Below are positions 1 to 8,882 of a stretch of 64,000 nt of DNA, piece after piece. The position numbers and the translations under genes were made by a program. The DNA is from a bacterium (GTDB lineage: Bacteria > Arandabacterota > Arandabacteria > Arandabacterales > Arandabacteraceae): NCBI GenBank assembly GCA_029933125.1, contig JAOZOU010000004.1, forward strand, positions 124,001-188,000. The letters are read 5' to 3'. The notes beneath the pieces are model-generated. The model was not told the DNA's origin. It was given only the letters and a program-made list of their open reading frames with translations, and ran no database searches. The first letter of the stretch is position 1. Each line of letters opens with the position of its first letter.

Positions 1-711
1 CTTCCTGCCAACCTCTTGCCAACCCTCGTTGTAGGCTCAGCGAAAGGTGGAGGCCCTATTACAAGGTTTGTGGGCTTGCTCATAATGGCTGGTGTTGTCG
101 TGGGAATGGTCTCATTGCGGCGGAAGGCCCGCTGCATTGTAGCATATGTCCTTCTCTATTTTGGGGTTTACCTCGTCTGGCCAGAGATATGGAGGACAGA
201 GCGATTCATGCTTCCAATTGCACCTCTGATAGCAATCTTCTTTTTTTCCGGATTAAAGCGCATATTGGGCTACTTCGCGGTGAAGCGCAGGATTGTTACT
301 GCTGTTTGTATAGTTCTTGTAATTTCAAATTTCATCTCCCTCGTAGGATTTATGAAGCGTGAGACAGGATACCCACCAGGTTGGTACAATTATCTTCAGA
401 TAGCACTTTGGGTGAGGGAGAATACACCAGAGGACTCACTTGTTATATGTCGCAAGCCTTTTCTGTTCTATGTCTTCAGCTATCGCAAGACGATTGGTTA
501 TCCCTACACACGTGACCACGAAGCCATGCGTAACTTTCTCAGCGAGATTGCGCCTGATTACATTGTTATTGACAACTTTGGTAGTATCTCACAAACCACG
601 CAAGTGTATCTCTTGCCAGTCCTCAGGGAGATGTCTGGTTCTCTTGAGGTGATTTATTCAACTGACGATCCTGTGAACGTCCTTCTCAAATTCAAAGCCA
701 GGCGAGGTTGA
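1..711 (+). CDS. PMT/ArnT-type membrane glycosyltransferase, C-terminal part (5' truncated)
   Basis: The frame is open from base 1, so the true start lies outside the window and only the last 236 residues are seen. They contain hydrophobic membrane segments, a motif around WPEIWRTERFMLPIAPL typical of the late transmembrane region of dolichyl-phosphate-mannose-type (GT39/GT83) transferases, and a soluble tail (about residues 130-236) with YIVIDNF. Members of this family transfer a sugar from a polyprenyl-phosphate donor to an acceptor on the outer face of the inner membrane. The stop overlaps the next gene's start by 4 bases, so it is probably co-translated with the glycan genes that follow. 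The catalytic N-terminal loop is missing from view, so the exact subfamily is unproven. Confidence 0.7.
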   Translation, partial: LPANLLPTLVVGSAKGGGPITRFVGLLIMAGVVVGMVSLRRKARCIVAYVLLYFGVYLVWPEIWRTERFMLPIAPLIAIFFFSGLKRILGYFAVKRRIVTAVCIVLVISNFISLVGFMKRETGYPPGWYNYLQIALWVRENTPEDSLVICRKPFLFYVFSYRKTIGYPYTRDHEAMRNFLSEIAPDYIVIDNFGSISQTTQVYLLPVLREMSGSLEVIYSTDDPVNVLLKFKARRG

Positions 712-1838
712 ACTTGAAGAACTTGCGAATCCTCATGCCTACCATCTATTTCCCACCGAGGGTGGGTGGCATCGAAAGTCATGTCTATTCACTTGCAAAG
801 GAGCTTGCAAGGAATGGTCATAGCGTGACAATAATCACAACCAGGACAGAGAAGGCATCGCCATGGCATGAGGTGATCGAGGGGGTAGAGGTTAAGAGAA
901 TTTTCTCATTCGGGAAACACTTTGCTGGTTGGATTCTGAGCAGTGGCCTGGCGATATTTCCCACACTTCAGGAGGCACCATCTTTTGATGTCATTCACTG
1001 CCACACTTTTGCCTTCGCACTTGGTGGCACCATAGCATCGCTTCTCTTTGGCAAGCCTCTGGTTGTTACCGTTCACTCATCCCATTTTCTGAAGCTCGCT
1101 ACCAGACCGGTGATGCGGGGAGCCCTAAAGCTTGTCCTATCGAGGGCCAACGTGCTGCTTTCAACGAGCAGGGAAATAGATGGTGTGGTTCGTTCACTCC
1201 TTCCTCATGCTGTGACCATGCCGATTGTGAACGGCGTAGATACAGAAAAATTCAAACCCACTGAGCCACTTTACACGTCGCAACGTGATGAATTCGTGAT
1301 TGTATGTCCACGCAGACTCGTTGAGAAGAATGGGGTGGAATACCTGATAAGAGCACTCCCTCTCGTGAGGAGTGAGCTCAAGGTGAAAGTCTATATAGCA
1401 GGTGATGGTCCTCTCTATGGATATCTTACCCAACTCGCGCGCGATCTGGGAGTTGCTGACAAGATTGAATTTCTTCGCTCGGTAAGCAATGAGAGAATGC
1501 CAGCCCTTTACTGTTCAGGTGATCTAGTTGTAATTCCCTCGCTTTTAGAAGCAACCTCCATTGCTGCCCTCGAGGCGATGGCGTGTGAGAGAGTTGTAGC
1601 CGCATCAAGGATTGGTGGTTTGCCGGAGATTCTTGATGACAGTGTCGGTTTCCTCTTCGAACCTGCATCGCCACAAGCAATTGCCAGCGCAATTGAGAAA
1701 GCTATGAAATGCGAAACAAAAGCCAAAATGGGGAAACTTGCTCGCGAACGGGTGGTGAAGAATTGGAGCATTGCTAAGGTTGCTCAACTTCATGAGGAAA
1801 TCTATCGAAGATGTCTGGAGGGTAATGGAAATGCTTAA
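708..1838 (+). CDS. GT4 family glycosyltransferase
   Basis: A 376-residue GT-B fold transferase. The N-terminal acceptor half shows PPRVGGIESHVYSLAKEL; the C-terminal nucleotide-sugar half has EATSIAALEAMACERVVAAS followed by GGLPEIL, the E-x7-E signature of GT4 retaining enzymes. It should act at the cytoplasmic face of the membrane, adding a sugar to a lipid-linked glycan. The start is uncertain: TTG at 708 overlaps the upstream stop (TTGA), while TTG at 714 has GAGG six bases upstream and may be used instead. The 3' end overlaps the epimerase start. Confidence 0.88.
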   Translation: MNLKNLRILMPTIYFPPRVGGIESHVYSLAKELARNGHSVTIITTRTEKASPWHEVIEGVEVKRIFSFGKHFAGWILSSGLAIFPTLQEAPSFDVIHCHTFAFALGGTIASLLFGKPLVVTVHSSHFLKLATRPVMRGALKLVLSRANVLLSTSREIDGVVRSLLPHAVTMPIVNGVDTEKFKPTEPLYTSQRDEFVIVCPRRLVEKNGVEYLIRALPLVRSELKVKVYIAGDGPLYGYLTQLARDLGVADKIEFLRSVSNERMPALYCSGDLVVIPSLLEATSIAALEAMACERVVAASRIGGLPEILDDSVGFLFEPASPQAIASAIEKAMKCETKAKMGKLARERVVKNWSIAKVAQLHEEIYRRCLEGNGNA

Positions 1839-2958
1839 GGTTGCGCTTGTAGTTGGTACAAGACCTGAAGCGATAAAGATGGCTCCCATAGCTCTTACAC
1901 TCAGGCGCACACGGGGGATGAAACCCTTGCTTGTGCTTACAGCCCAGCATCGACGCATGTGTGATGATGTACTGAAGGTTTTCAATCTTAAGCCCGATTA
2001 TGATCTTGACATAATGAAACCCAATCAATCCCTCTTTGAGGTTACAGCCCGCCTGGCACGCAGACTGGAGAGTGTTCTAAGAGATGAAAGGCCTAATATC
2101 GTACTCGTTCAAGGAGATACTACAAGCACATTTATGGGAAGTCTGTGTGCCTATTACCTTCAGATACCTGTAGGTCATGTTGAAGCTGGTTTGAGAACTT
2201 ATCATAAGTACAGTCCGTTTCCTGAAGAGATAAACCGTAAGCTCACGACAGCCATTGCTGATCTCCACTTTGCTCCGACTGCAGTGGCACGAACAGTTCT
2301 TTTACGCGAAGGTGTTGCTTCAAAGCACATCTTTGTGGTTGGCAACCCTGTGATAGATGCTCTCCTTCATGTGGCAAAGATGGACTATCCTTTCACCGAT
2401 CCAAAGCTAGCAAATCTGGATCTGTCCCAGAAAAGGGTGATTACGGTGACGGCGCATCGCAGAGAAAGCCATGGTAAGCCTTTTGTAGCAATGATGCGTG
2501 CTATCAAGAAGATCGTCAGGATGCATAAAGATGTTGTCATTGTCTTTCCTGTTCATCCTAATCCTAACGTGAGGCAATCCGTAGAGCGGATGCTCGACGG
2601 TGTGGATAGGATTGTGCTTGTAGAACCTCTTGATTACAGGCAATTCGTCAAGCTTCTCAAAATTTCCTACCTCATAGTAACGGATTCAGGCGGAATCCAG
2701 GAAGAGGCACCTTCCCTTGGCAAACCTGTGTTGCTGATGCGCAATGTGACTGAAAGGCCCGAAGCTGTCAAGGTTGGTGCTGTCAAGGTTGTCGGTACTG
2801 CGACGCAAAGGATTGTTGAGGAGTGTGACCGCCTGCTTAACTCGCAAACCGCTTATCGCAAGATGGTGGTCAGGAAGAATCCATATGGGGATGGCAAGGC
2901 TTCGCAAAAGATAGTAAACATCATTGCAAGGCATCTTGGGAAGGTCGTTTGCCAATGA
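1831..2958 (+). CDS. wecB: UDP-N-acetylglucosamine 2-epimerase (non-hydrolysing)
   Basis: Interconverts UDP-GlcNAc and UDP-ManNAc, supplying ManNAc-type sugars to surface glycans. Visible signatures are GTRPEAIKMAP at the N-terminus, VQGDT with the catalytic-type Asp, VGHVEAGLRT and FPEEINR with the conserved acidic residues, TAHRRES with the conserved His, and SDSGGIQEEAPSLGKPVL in the UDP-binding half. At 375 residues the length matches WecB/MnaA enzymes. I chose ATG 1831 because GGAGGG lies 8 bases upstream; ATG 1825 is too close to it. The start overlaps the GT4 stop. Confidence 0.93.
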   Translation: MLKVALVVGTRPEAIKMAPIALTLRRTRGMKPLLVLTAQHRRMCDDVLKVFNLKPDYDLDIMKPNQSLFEVTARLARRLESVLRDERPNIVLVQGDTTSTFMGSLCAYYLQIPVGHVEAGLRTYHKYSPFPEEINRKLTTAIADLHFAPTAVARTVLLREGVASKHIFVVGNPVIDALLHVAKMDYPFTDPKLANLDLSQKRVITVTAHRRESHGKPFVAMMRAIKKIVRMHKDVVIVFPVHPNPNVRQSVERMLDGVDRIVLVEPLDYRQFVKLLKISYLIVTDSGGIQEEAPSLGKPVLLMRNVTERPEAVKVGAVKVVGTATQRIVEECDRLLNSQTAYRKMVVRKNPYGDGKASQKIVNIIARHLGKVVCQ

Positions 2959-3872
2959 AGAATCTCTGGAAGAAGATTGTTGGAGGCTTTGTTGCAGCAC
3001 TCATTCTCTACTTCATGGCAAGAAGCCTGAGCAGGAGTTTTGCCGAGATAGGCACCTATCGCCTCGATGTTTCCTACTCGAGAGTTGTGCTATCTTTTTG
3101 CATTCTTGCAGTCCTTTTTCTGATCTATGGCCTGGTCTGGAGATACATACTCAGCATGTTTGGCTTTAAGCTGAGTTTTGCAAGGAGCATGCGCGTCTGG
3201 TTCCTCTCGCAGGCTGGTAGATACATACCTGGCAAGGTCTGGTTTGCTCTTGGACGGATATATCTTTGCGAACGTTCTGGAATTCCACGCAGTGTTGCCA
3301 CAATTGCAATGGCATACGAGATGAGCTTGGTTCTCGCAAGTGCGCTGGTAGTCTTCGGGATAGCATCGATTTGTGTTCCAGTCGTAGGTTTTATGTCGTA
3401 TGCTCTTGGGATGGTTCTCGTTGGAGCTATCCTCTTGGTGAGTCATCCCAGTGTTCTCAGGGTGGTCCTTAGAAAATTCAGCAAGATTTCGACACAGCTC
3501 GATTTGAAATATGTGGATACGCTCAAGATACTCACCATCTACATCTGCTGCTGGATCATTTATGGCATAGGCTTTTATTTGGTTGCCACATCAGTGGCAA
3601 TTCCCTCGGAGCTAGTGCAGTTTAAGGTTGCGAGTAGCTTCAAAGCTATGATAGCGATGATAGGCATAAACTCAGTGGCTTGGGCTGGTGGTCTGCTCAG
3701 TATCATTACCCCTGCTGGGCTTGGTGTGCGGGAGGGTATTTCGGGGATGCTTCTACTTAATCTTGTTCAGAAGCCTTATCCGGTCTTGATTCCTCTCGTT
3801 GCCAGGCTCTGGGTAACCCTTGGTGAGATGGCAACCATTGGTGCGGTATTGATGCGAAGGGGTGAGAAATGA
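2955..3872 (+). CDS. Lysylphosphatidylglycerol synthase TM-domain-like (YbhN/AglD-type) membrane protein
   Basis: A 305-residue polytopic protein with about seven to eight hydrophobic segments. It has the family-typical R-Y-I-P-G-K-V-W stretch (near residues 91-98) and a late PAGLGVREG motif, both characteristic of the LPG_synthase_TM/UPF0104 superfamily. It lacks the soluble aminoacyl-transferase domain of MprF. In glycan clusters such stand-alone proteins are thought to act on or move polyprenyl- or phospholipid-linked intermediates; that role is inference here. ATG 2955 gives an ATGA overlap with wecB and is preferred to the TTG two codons upstream. Confidence 0.8.
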   Translation: MKNLWKKIVGGFVAALILYFMARSLSRSFAEIGTYRLDVSYSRVVLSFCILAVLFLIYGLVWRYILSMFGFKLSFARSMRVWFLSQAGRYIPGKVWFALGRIYLCERSGIPRSVATIAMAYEMSLVLASALVVFGIASICVPVVGFMSYALGMVLVGAILLVSHPSVLRVVLRKFSKISTQLDLKYVDTLKILTIYICCWIIYGIGFYLVATSVAIPSELVQFKVASSFKAMIAMIGINSVAWAGGLLSIITPAGLGVREGISGMLLLNLVQKPYPVLIPLVARLWVTLGEMATIGAVLMRRGEK

Positions 3873-6151
3873 GAAGGGGATCAATATGGACATTGGTTGT
3901 TGTGGCAGCTTATGGAATCCTTGTCATCTCAATGTTCTCAGGATTCATATTCACAAACAAGATGATCTTTGGAACAGATATGATTCCCATGGGCTACATG
4001 ATGCGTAAGGTTGTGACTGATTACTGGAGGGAATACGGAAGGATACCCCTTTGGGATCCATATATCCTGTGTGGGCTTCCTGTTGTTGATGCAATGCACG
4101 GTGATCTCTTCTATCCAGCTACACTTCTTTCCCTCTTAATGCCGCTTCACAGGGCACTTGGTTACAAGATCCTACTCCATGTTTGGCTTGCGGGCATCAC
4201 CATGTACGCTCTTCTGAGAAGCTATGGCTTCAGGCGAAGGTCTAGCTTTGTTGGTGGTCTTGCCTACATGATCGCACCCTATCTAATCTCGCTTACCTAT
4301 GCTGGTCACGATGCGAAGATGTTTGTAACTTCCCTTTTCCCTCTATGTGTGCTTACGCTTGAGAGATTGATCCGCAAACCAACTTGGCTTCAAGGTGCCC
4401 TCTTCGGTGGCTCTATCGGCCTACTTTTTCTCACGTCACATCCTCAGATGACTTATTTTTCAAGCTGGGGTCTAGGGATCTACTTTCTCGTTCGCATCTC
4501 TGAGTTGATTCGCAAAAAGGCACTATTCAGAACAATTGGAGTACTTGTTCTTGGCATCATCCTTGGCGTTGCTGTTGGCTGTATTCAGATCTTGCCTGCC
4601 TATCACTATACCACTAACTTTTCACCGAGAACAGGTGGAGTGACTTTCGAATATGCGGCAAGCTGGTCACTTCATCCTGAAGAGATTTTTTCGCTTCTCT
4701 ACCCATCATTTGGTGGGTATCTTGATTCTTACTGGGGCAGGAATCCCTTCAAGCTAAATGCTGAATCTCCTGGTCCTCTCATGCTTGTTCTTGCGATTGC
4801 GGGCATCATTGTTGCCTTGAGGCGAAAGGAGCTCAAGGCATGGGTTTTGCTTGCTATATTCTGTCCTCTTTATGCACTAGGTGCACATACCCCTGTCTTC
4901 AAGCTTCTCTTCTACAGCCTTCCTGGTGTGAAGTTCTTAAGAGCCCCGAGTCTAATAATGTTTATGTTCAGTGCATCTGTAGCCGTTCTTGGGGCATATT
5001 TCCTCGATGTTGCTCTTAAGGAAAAGAAGATTGGGAAACTACATGGCCCCATAAACTGGATCTTGATAAGTGTGATTTGCCTCACGGTGCTTTCCACTGC
5101 TTTCAGGGGAGCGGCTTTTACAATATGGCAAGGCATCTTCGGTAGCATATCTCAGCAAAAGCTTCACGCAATGCAATTGGCGAAAGAGGGTTTGCTCTAT
5201 GATGGGCTTCGCCTTGGTCTCTTTGCTTTGCCCCTTCTCGGGGTTATGCTCTCAAAATACAGGCGCAGATGGAACGGGAGCGTAATAGTTGTGATTACAA
5301 GCCTCGGTCTTCTTGCAACGAGTCTGCCTCATTCAATGAAATTCCTTAAGTACATTGATAGGCGTCAGGTTGAGATGAGCCATCCTGTCATTGAAGCCAT
5401 TAGGCAGGACAAGGGCATATACCGTGTGCTTCCCGTAACCTCAACTATTCTCGATACGAATTATCTACCCATCTTCGGGATTGAAACCTCCAACGGCTTC
5501 TACGACAACAGAATCCGATACTATGATTTTCTCGTTGGTAAGAACTTGAGCAATCTCGTCTCAAATCCGAATATTCTCAGAATGACTAATACAAAATACG
5601 TGATTTTGTCGCGTCCGATCGATCATCCCTTCCTTACGCTTAAGAAACAGTTTGATCAATTCTATCTCTATCAAAATCGAGGATTCTTGCCGCGATGTTT
5701 TCTCGTTCATTCCCTTAAAGTTGTAGAAGATGACAGCACCGCTCTGAGGATGCTGAGTCAACCGGATTTCGATGTCTCGAGGGAAATTGTAACCGTCGGT
5801 GGAAATCCCATGTCTACAGATTCGATTCCGCCTGGAGAGACGGCTGTGATTAAAGAATATCAGCCTGATAGGATCACCATTGAAGCCGAGGTGAAAAAGC
5901 CTGGTTATCTTTTCTATTCAGGTAATTATCTACCCTATTGGAAGGCAACTGTTGATGGCAATCCGACTGGTGTTGTGCGGGCAGATATCTCCATGATGGC
6001 CATCTATCTCGAGCCTGGGAAACATTTGATCGAGCTAAGGTATGTATCAAGCTGGTATGATATAGGTAGGCTACTTTTTTCGATTGGATGCATAGGAATT
6101 GTGCTTCCTGTCCTTATTAACTTCCTTAGAAGGGGCAAGAGGCGTGGCTAA
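3869..6151 (+). CDS. YfhO-type large membrane protein, probable glycosyltransferase
   Basis: A 760-residue protein with around a dozen hydrophobic helices followed by a soluble C-terminal region (about residues 510-720) and a last transmembrane helix. LWDPYILCGLPVVDAMHGDLFYP in the first external loop is the characteristic YfhO (PF09586) sequence, and the LFYSGNYLPYWKATVDG stretch with the E-P-G-KH turn near the end is the typical C-terminal beta domain. YfhO homologues are GT-C-like proteins involved in decorating wall polymers or lipid-linked glycans; the substrate cannot be read from the sequence. It starts with an ATGA overlap and its end overlaps the DPM-like gene by 8 bases. Confidence 0.85.
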   Translation: MRRGSIWTLVVVAAYGILVISMFSGFIFTNKMIFGTDMIPMGYMMRKVVTDYWREYGRIPLWDPYILCGLPVVDAMHGDLFYPATLLSLLMPLHRALGYKILLHVWLAGITMYALLRSYGFRRRSSFVGGLAYMIAPYLISLTYAGHDAKMFVTSLFPLCVLTLERLIRKPTWLQGALFGGSIGLLFLTSHPQMTYFSSWGLGIYFLVRISELIRKKALFRTIGVLVLGIILGVAVGCIQILPAYHYTTNFSPRTGGVTFEYAASWSLHPEEIFSLLYPSFGGYLDSYWGRNPFKLNAESPGPLMLVLAIAGIIVALRRKELKAWVLLAIFCPLYALGAHTPVFKLLFYSLPGVKFLRAPSLIMFMFSASVAVLGAYFLDVALKEKKIGKLHGPINWILISVICLTVLSTAFRGAAFTIWQGIFGSISQQKLHAMQLAKEGLLYDGLRLGLFALPLLGVMLSKYRRRWNGSVIVVITSLGLLATSLPHSMKFLKYIDRRQVEMSHPVIEAIRQDKGIYRVLPVTSTILDTNYLPIFGIETSNGFYDNRIRYYDFLVGKNLSNLVSNPNILRMTNTKYVILSRPIDHPFLTLKKQFDQFYLYQNRGFLPRCFLVHSLKVVEDDSTALRMLSQPDFDVSREIVTVGGNPMSTDSIPPGETAVIKEYQPDRITIEAEVKKPGYLFYSGNYLPYWKATVDGNPTGVVRADISMMAIYLEPGKHLIELRYVSSWYDIGRLLFSIGCIGIVLPVLINFLRRGKRRG

Positions 6152-6860
6152 GGTCTTTGTTGTCTTACCTACCTACAACGAGAGACAAAACATCTCAGGC
6201 ATAATTGATAGGTTGCTCGATATCCAACCTAGCCTCGAGATACTCGTAGTTGATGACAACTCACCTGATGGGACGGCCAAGCTCGTTGAGGAAATCGCGG
6301 CAAAAAGACGGGGTGTACATCTTAAGCAGCGGCCTGGGAAGATGGGCCTCGGTTCAGCTTACATCGAAGGATTCAAAGTGGCTCTTGAAGCTGGGGCTGA
6401 CTACATTATCCAAATGGATGCGGACTTTTCACATGACCCTGACTACATTCCTCAATTCCTCGAGGAGATAAAACACTATGATGTTGTTATCGGCTCAAGA
6501 TATGTCAAAGGCGTCAATGTTATCAACTGGCCGATTCAAAGACTCCTGCTGAGCTATCTTGCGAATTTCTACACCAAGGTGATAACTGGCCTTCCAATTC
6601 ACGACGCTACCTCGGGCTTCAAATGCTTCCGCCGTGAGGTCTTGGAAGCCATTGATCTCGATAGCATAATCTCCGATGGCTATTGCTTCCAGATTGAGAT
6701 GAGCTTCCGGGCATGGCGCAAGGGCTTCCGTATTGCTGAGATCCCAATCGTCTTTGTTGATAGGCATTCGGGCACGTCAAAGATGTCTAAGAAGATAATC
6801 TGGGAGGCGATCTGGAAGGTTTGGTGGTTTAGGCTCAAGTCACTTCTTGGGGACATGTGA
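6144..6860 (+). CDS. Polyprenol monophosphomannose synthase (DPM1-like GT2)
   Basis: A 238-residue GT2 enzyme that transfers mannose or a similar hexose from an NDP-sugar to polyprenyl phosphate, making the donor used by PMT-type transferases such as those in this window. Seen: VVLPTYNERQNI at the N-terminus, VVDDNSPDGTA, the metal-binding QMDADFSHDPDYIP, and DATSGFKCFRREV. It lacks the extra C-terminal membrane helices found in some DPM/GtrB proteins, so it resembles the single-domain type. GTG 6144 is preferred because the family begins just before KVFVVLPTYNE and AGGGGCAAGAGG lies upstream. Confidence 0.9.
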   Translation: MAKVFVVLPTYNERQNISGIIDRLLDIQPSLEILVVDDNSPDGTAKLVEEIAAKRRGVHLKQRPGKMGLGSAYIEGFKVALEAGADYIIQMDADFSHDPDYIPQFLEEIKHYDVVIGSRYVKGVNVINWPIQRLLLSYLANFYTKVITGLPIHDATSGFKCFRREVLEAIDLDSIISDGYCFQIEMSFRAWRKGFRIAEIPIVFVDRHSGTSKMSKKIIWEAIWKVWWFRLKSLLGDM

Positions 6861-6869
6861 GTTCAACCT

Positions 6870-8882
6870 ATGGCAGAACAAGCAAAGCCATCAGTTTCGG
6901 TGATCATAGTTAGCTACAATACCAGGGGTTTTCTTCGTAGGTGTCTTGAGTCACTTCGTCAGCATGGCTCTGAGCTCGTGAGGGAGATAATAGTCATAGA
7001 CAATGCTTCAGGCGATGGCTCTGTCGAGATGATTGAGGAGGATTTTCCTGAGGTTAAGCTGGTTAGGAATCCAACAAATGTCGGCTATGCAAAGGCAGTC
7101 AACCGGGGTGTCAAGCTGGCTGAGGGTGATTACTTCCTTATCCTTAATCCTGATATCGAAGTTTTGGAAGAGGCTGTAGGCGAGTTGGTATCATTCATGG
7201 AGGAGCACCGAGATGTTGGTATAGCTGGTGCTAAGCTTCTCAATCCCGACGGAAGCCTCCAGATGTCATGCCGAACTTTCTATACTCTGCCTGTGGTTCT
7301 CTTAAGAAGAACTTTCCTTGGTAAGATTTTTCCCAATGCAGCAGTTGTTCGGCGGCACCTCATGGCCGACTGGGATCATGCCTGTGATAGGGAAGTCGAC
7401 TGGGTTATAGGTGCTTGTCTTATGGTTCGGCGGGAGGCCTATGAAAGTGTGGGTGGCATGGATGAGAGGTTCTTTCTTTATTTTGAGGATGTGGACTGGT
7501 GCTACCGAATGAAGAAGCATGGCTGGAAGGTCTATTATGTCCATTCAGCTCAGATGAAGCACCATCACAGACGGGAAAGTGCTCGCCTGCTGCCAGATAG
7601 CAAGCTCCTGAGCCACCTGCTCAGCACCTTCCGTTTTTATGACAAATGGAGTTCTTTAGTCTATTCCCTGAAACAGCACAGACACATTATAGGCACGCTT
7701 TCAGTGATTTTGAGCGATGTCATTGCAATCAACACATCCTTCTTGCTCTCCTATTTCATCCGATACCTCATGCGTTCGCATTTTGAAAAGCCCCTTTATC
7801 CAGTCACAACCTATACAGGTTTCATCGTCTTCGTCAACCTGCTTTGTCTTTTCTCTTTTGTCTATTCAGGACTCTACAGCTCGCGCCGCAGGACCAATTT
7901 CGTCAAAGATCTAATAGTTGTCTCACGCGCAGTTCTTCTGAGCTCGCTCGTGATAATGGCAGCTACCTATCTGACAAGAACGATTGCTTACTCACGCTTC
8001 ATAGTCTTCATATTTTGGCCTATCTGTGCCGTGGCTGTGGCGACTCTGAGAGCAATTCTTAGGCAATTTCATCTGCGCCTGCGCAGGCGGTTTTTTGACC
8101 TGCGACGTGTTGCGGTAGTTGGTGAGGATGCTGATGCTCTCGAGATGGGAAAGAGAATAGGTGCAATGAGTGATCGGTTCGACTTTGTTGGCTACATATT
8201 GCCTCCCAAGGTGAAAAGCCAAGAACGCTTACATCCCAATCTTGGTTTTAGTGGCAGGGTCGGCAGCATTGTTGTTGAGCATAGGCTAAATGAATTGGTC
8301 ATATGTGATAGCAATCTATCGAGGCAGGATGTTGGAAGCATAATTAGCGAGGCGAGGAAGCATGGTGCTGAGGTAAAGGTTGTCTCAGAAATAACCGATC
8401 TTGTGGTTAGGGGGTCACAGATTGACACCTTGGCAGGAAAGCCTATAGTTATTTTCCCGCCATCGAGCCTTTCAGGGGTTAGCCATGCAACCAAGCGTTT
8501 GATGGACTGGCTGGCTGCTCTTGTTGCTACAATTGGCCTGGCTGTGGTAACCCCACTGGTCGTCGTCTGGCAGCTGGTATCCTGGCGCAATTTTGGTCCC
8601 CTGATATCGGCTTTTGGTTCTTTGGTGCAAGTGCTCAAGGGGAAGCGTAGTCTTGTTGGTCCACACGAAAGTGTTCCCGGTGAAAGATTGAAACCCGGAA
8701 TCATTGGTTTGTGGTATGTGAAAACGCAAGAAGGCGAGATTGCACAGAAGCAGATAGATTCATATTATGTACAAAACTGGTCACTTACTGCTGACCTCGA
8801 GATAATGCTTAGCTCACTTGGAGCGCTTTCAAGGCTATTTGCGCGCTCCCATGGGAAAGATAGGAAGGTGGAGGAGTCATGA
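6870..8882 (+). CDS. GT2 glycosyltransferase fused to a degenerate polyprenyl sugar-phosphate transferase
   Basis: A 670-residue fusion. Residues 1-260 form a WbbL-like GT2 (VSVIIVSYN, VIDNASGDGS, NPTNVGYAKAVNRG, LNPDIEV, and FFLYFEDVDWCYRM). Residues 270-400 hold four transmembrane helices and 410-520 a nucleotide-binding-like domain starting RRVAVVGEDADAL, as in WcaJ/WbaP-type enzymes. The terminal sugar transferase domain begins normally (TKRLMDW, 541-547) and ends normally (SLVGPH at 594-599, then PGIIGLW and YYVQNWSL). The central catalytic block between them is missing: there is no FRxxKFRTM-like segment and no DELPQ dyad. The protein is therefore probably an active GT2 tethered to the membrane by an inactive PGT remnant. 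Confidence 0.82.
   Translation: MAEQAKPSVSVIIVSYNTRGFLRRCLESLRQHGSELVREIIVIDNASGDGSVEMIEEDFPEVKLVRNPTNVGYAKAVNRGVKLAEGDYFLILNPDIEVLEEAVGELVSFMEEHRDVGIAGAKLLNPDGSLQMSCRTFYTLPVVLLRRTFLGKIFPNAAVVRRHLMADWDHACDREVDWVIGACLMVRREAYESVGGMDERFFLYFEDVDWCYRMKKHGWKVYYVHSAQMKHHHRRESARLLPDSKLLSHLLSTFRFYDKWSSLVYSLKQHRHIIGTLSVILSDVIAINTSFLLSYFIRYLMRSHFEKPLYPVTTYTGFIVFVNLLCLFSFVYSGLYSSRRRTNFVKDLIVVSRAVLLSSLVIMAATYLTRTIAYSRFIVFIFWPICAVAVATLRAILRQFHLRLRRRFFDLRRVAVVGEDADALEMGKRIGAMSDRFDFVGYILPPKVKSQERLHPNLGFSGRVGSIVVEHRLNELVICDSNLSRQDVGSIISEARKHGAEVKVVSEITDLVVRGSQIDTLAGKPIVIFPPSSLSGVSHATKRLMDWLAALVATIGLAVVTPLVVVWQLVSWRNFGPLISAFGSLVQVLKGKRSLVGPHESVPGERLKPGIIGLWYVKTQEGEIAQKQIDSYYVQNWSLTADLEIMLSSLGALSRLFARSHGKDRKVEES

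Noticed and set aside
8192-8704. A 170-codon minus-strand frame opposite the gutted transferase domain
   Set aside because: No ribosome binding site or recognisable motif; the sense strand keeps family motifs on both sides.
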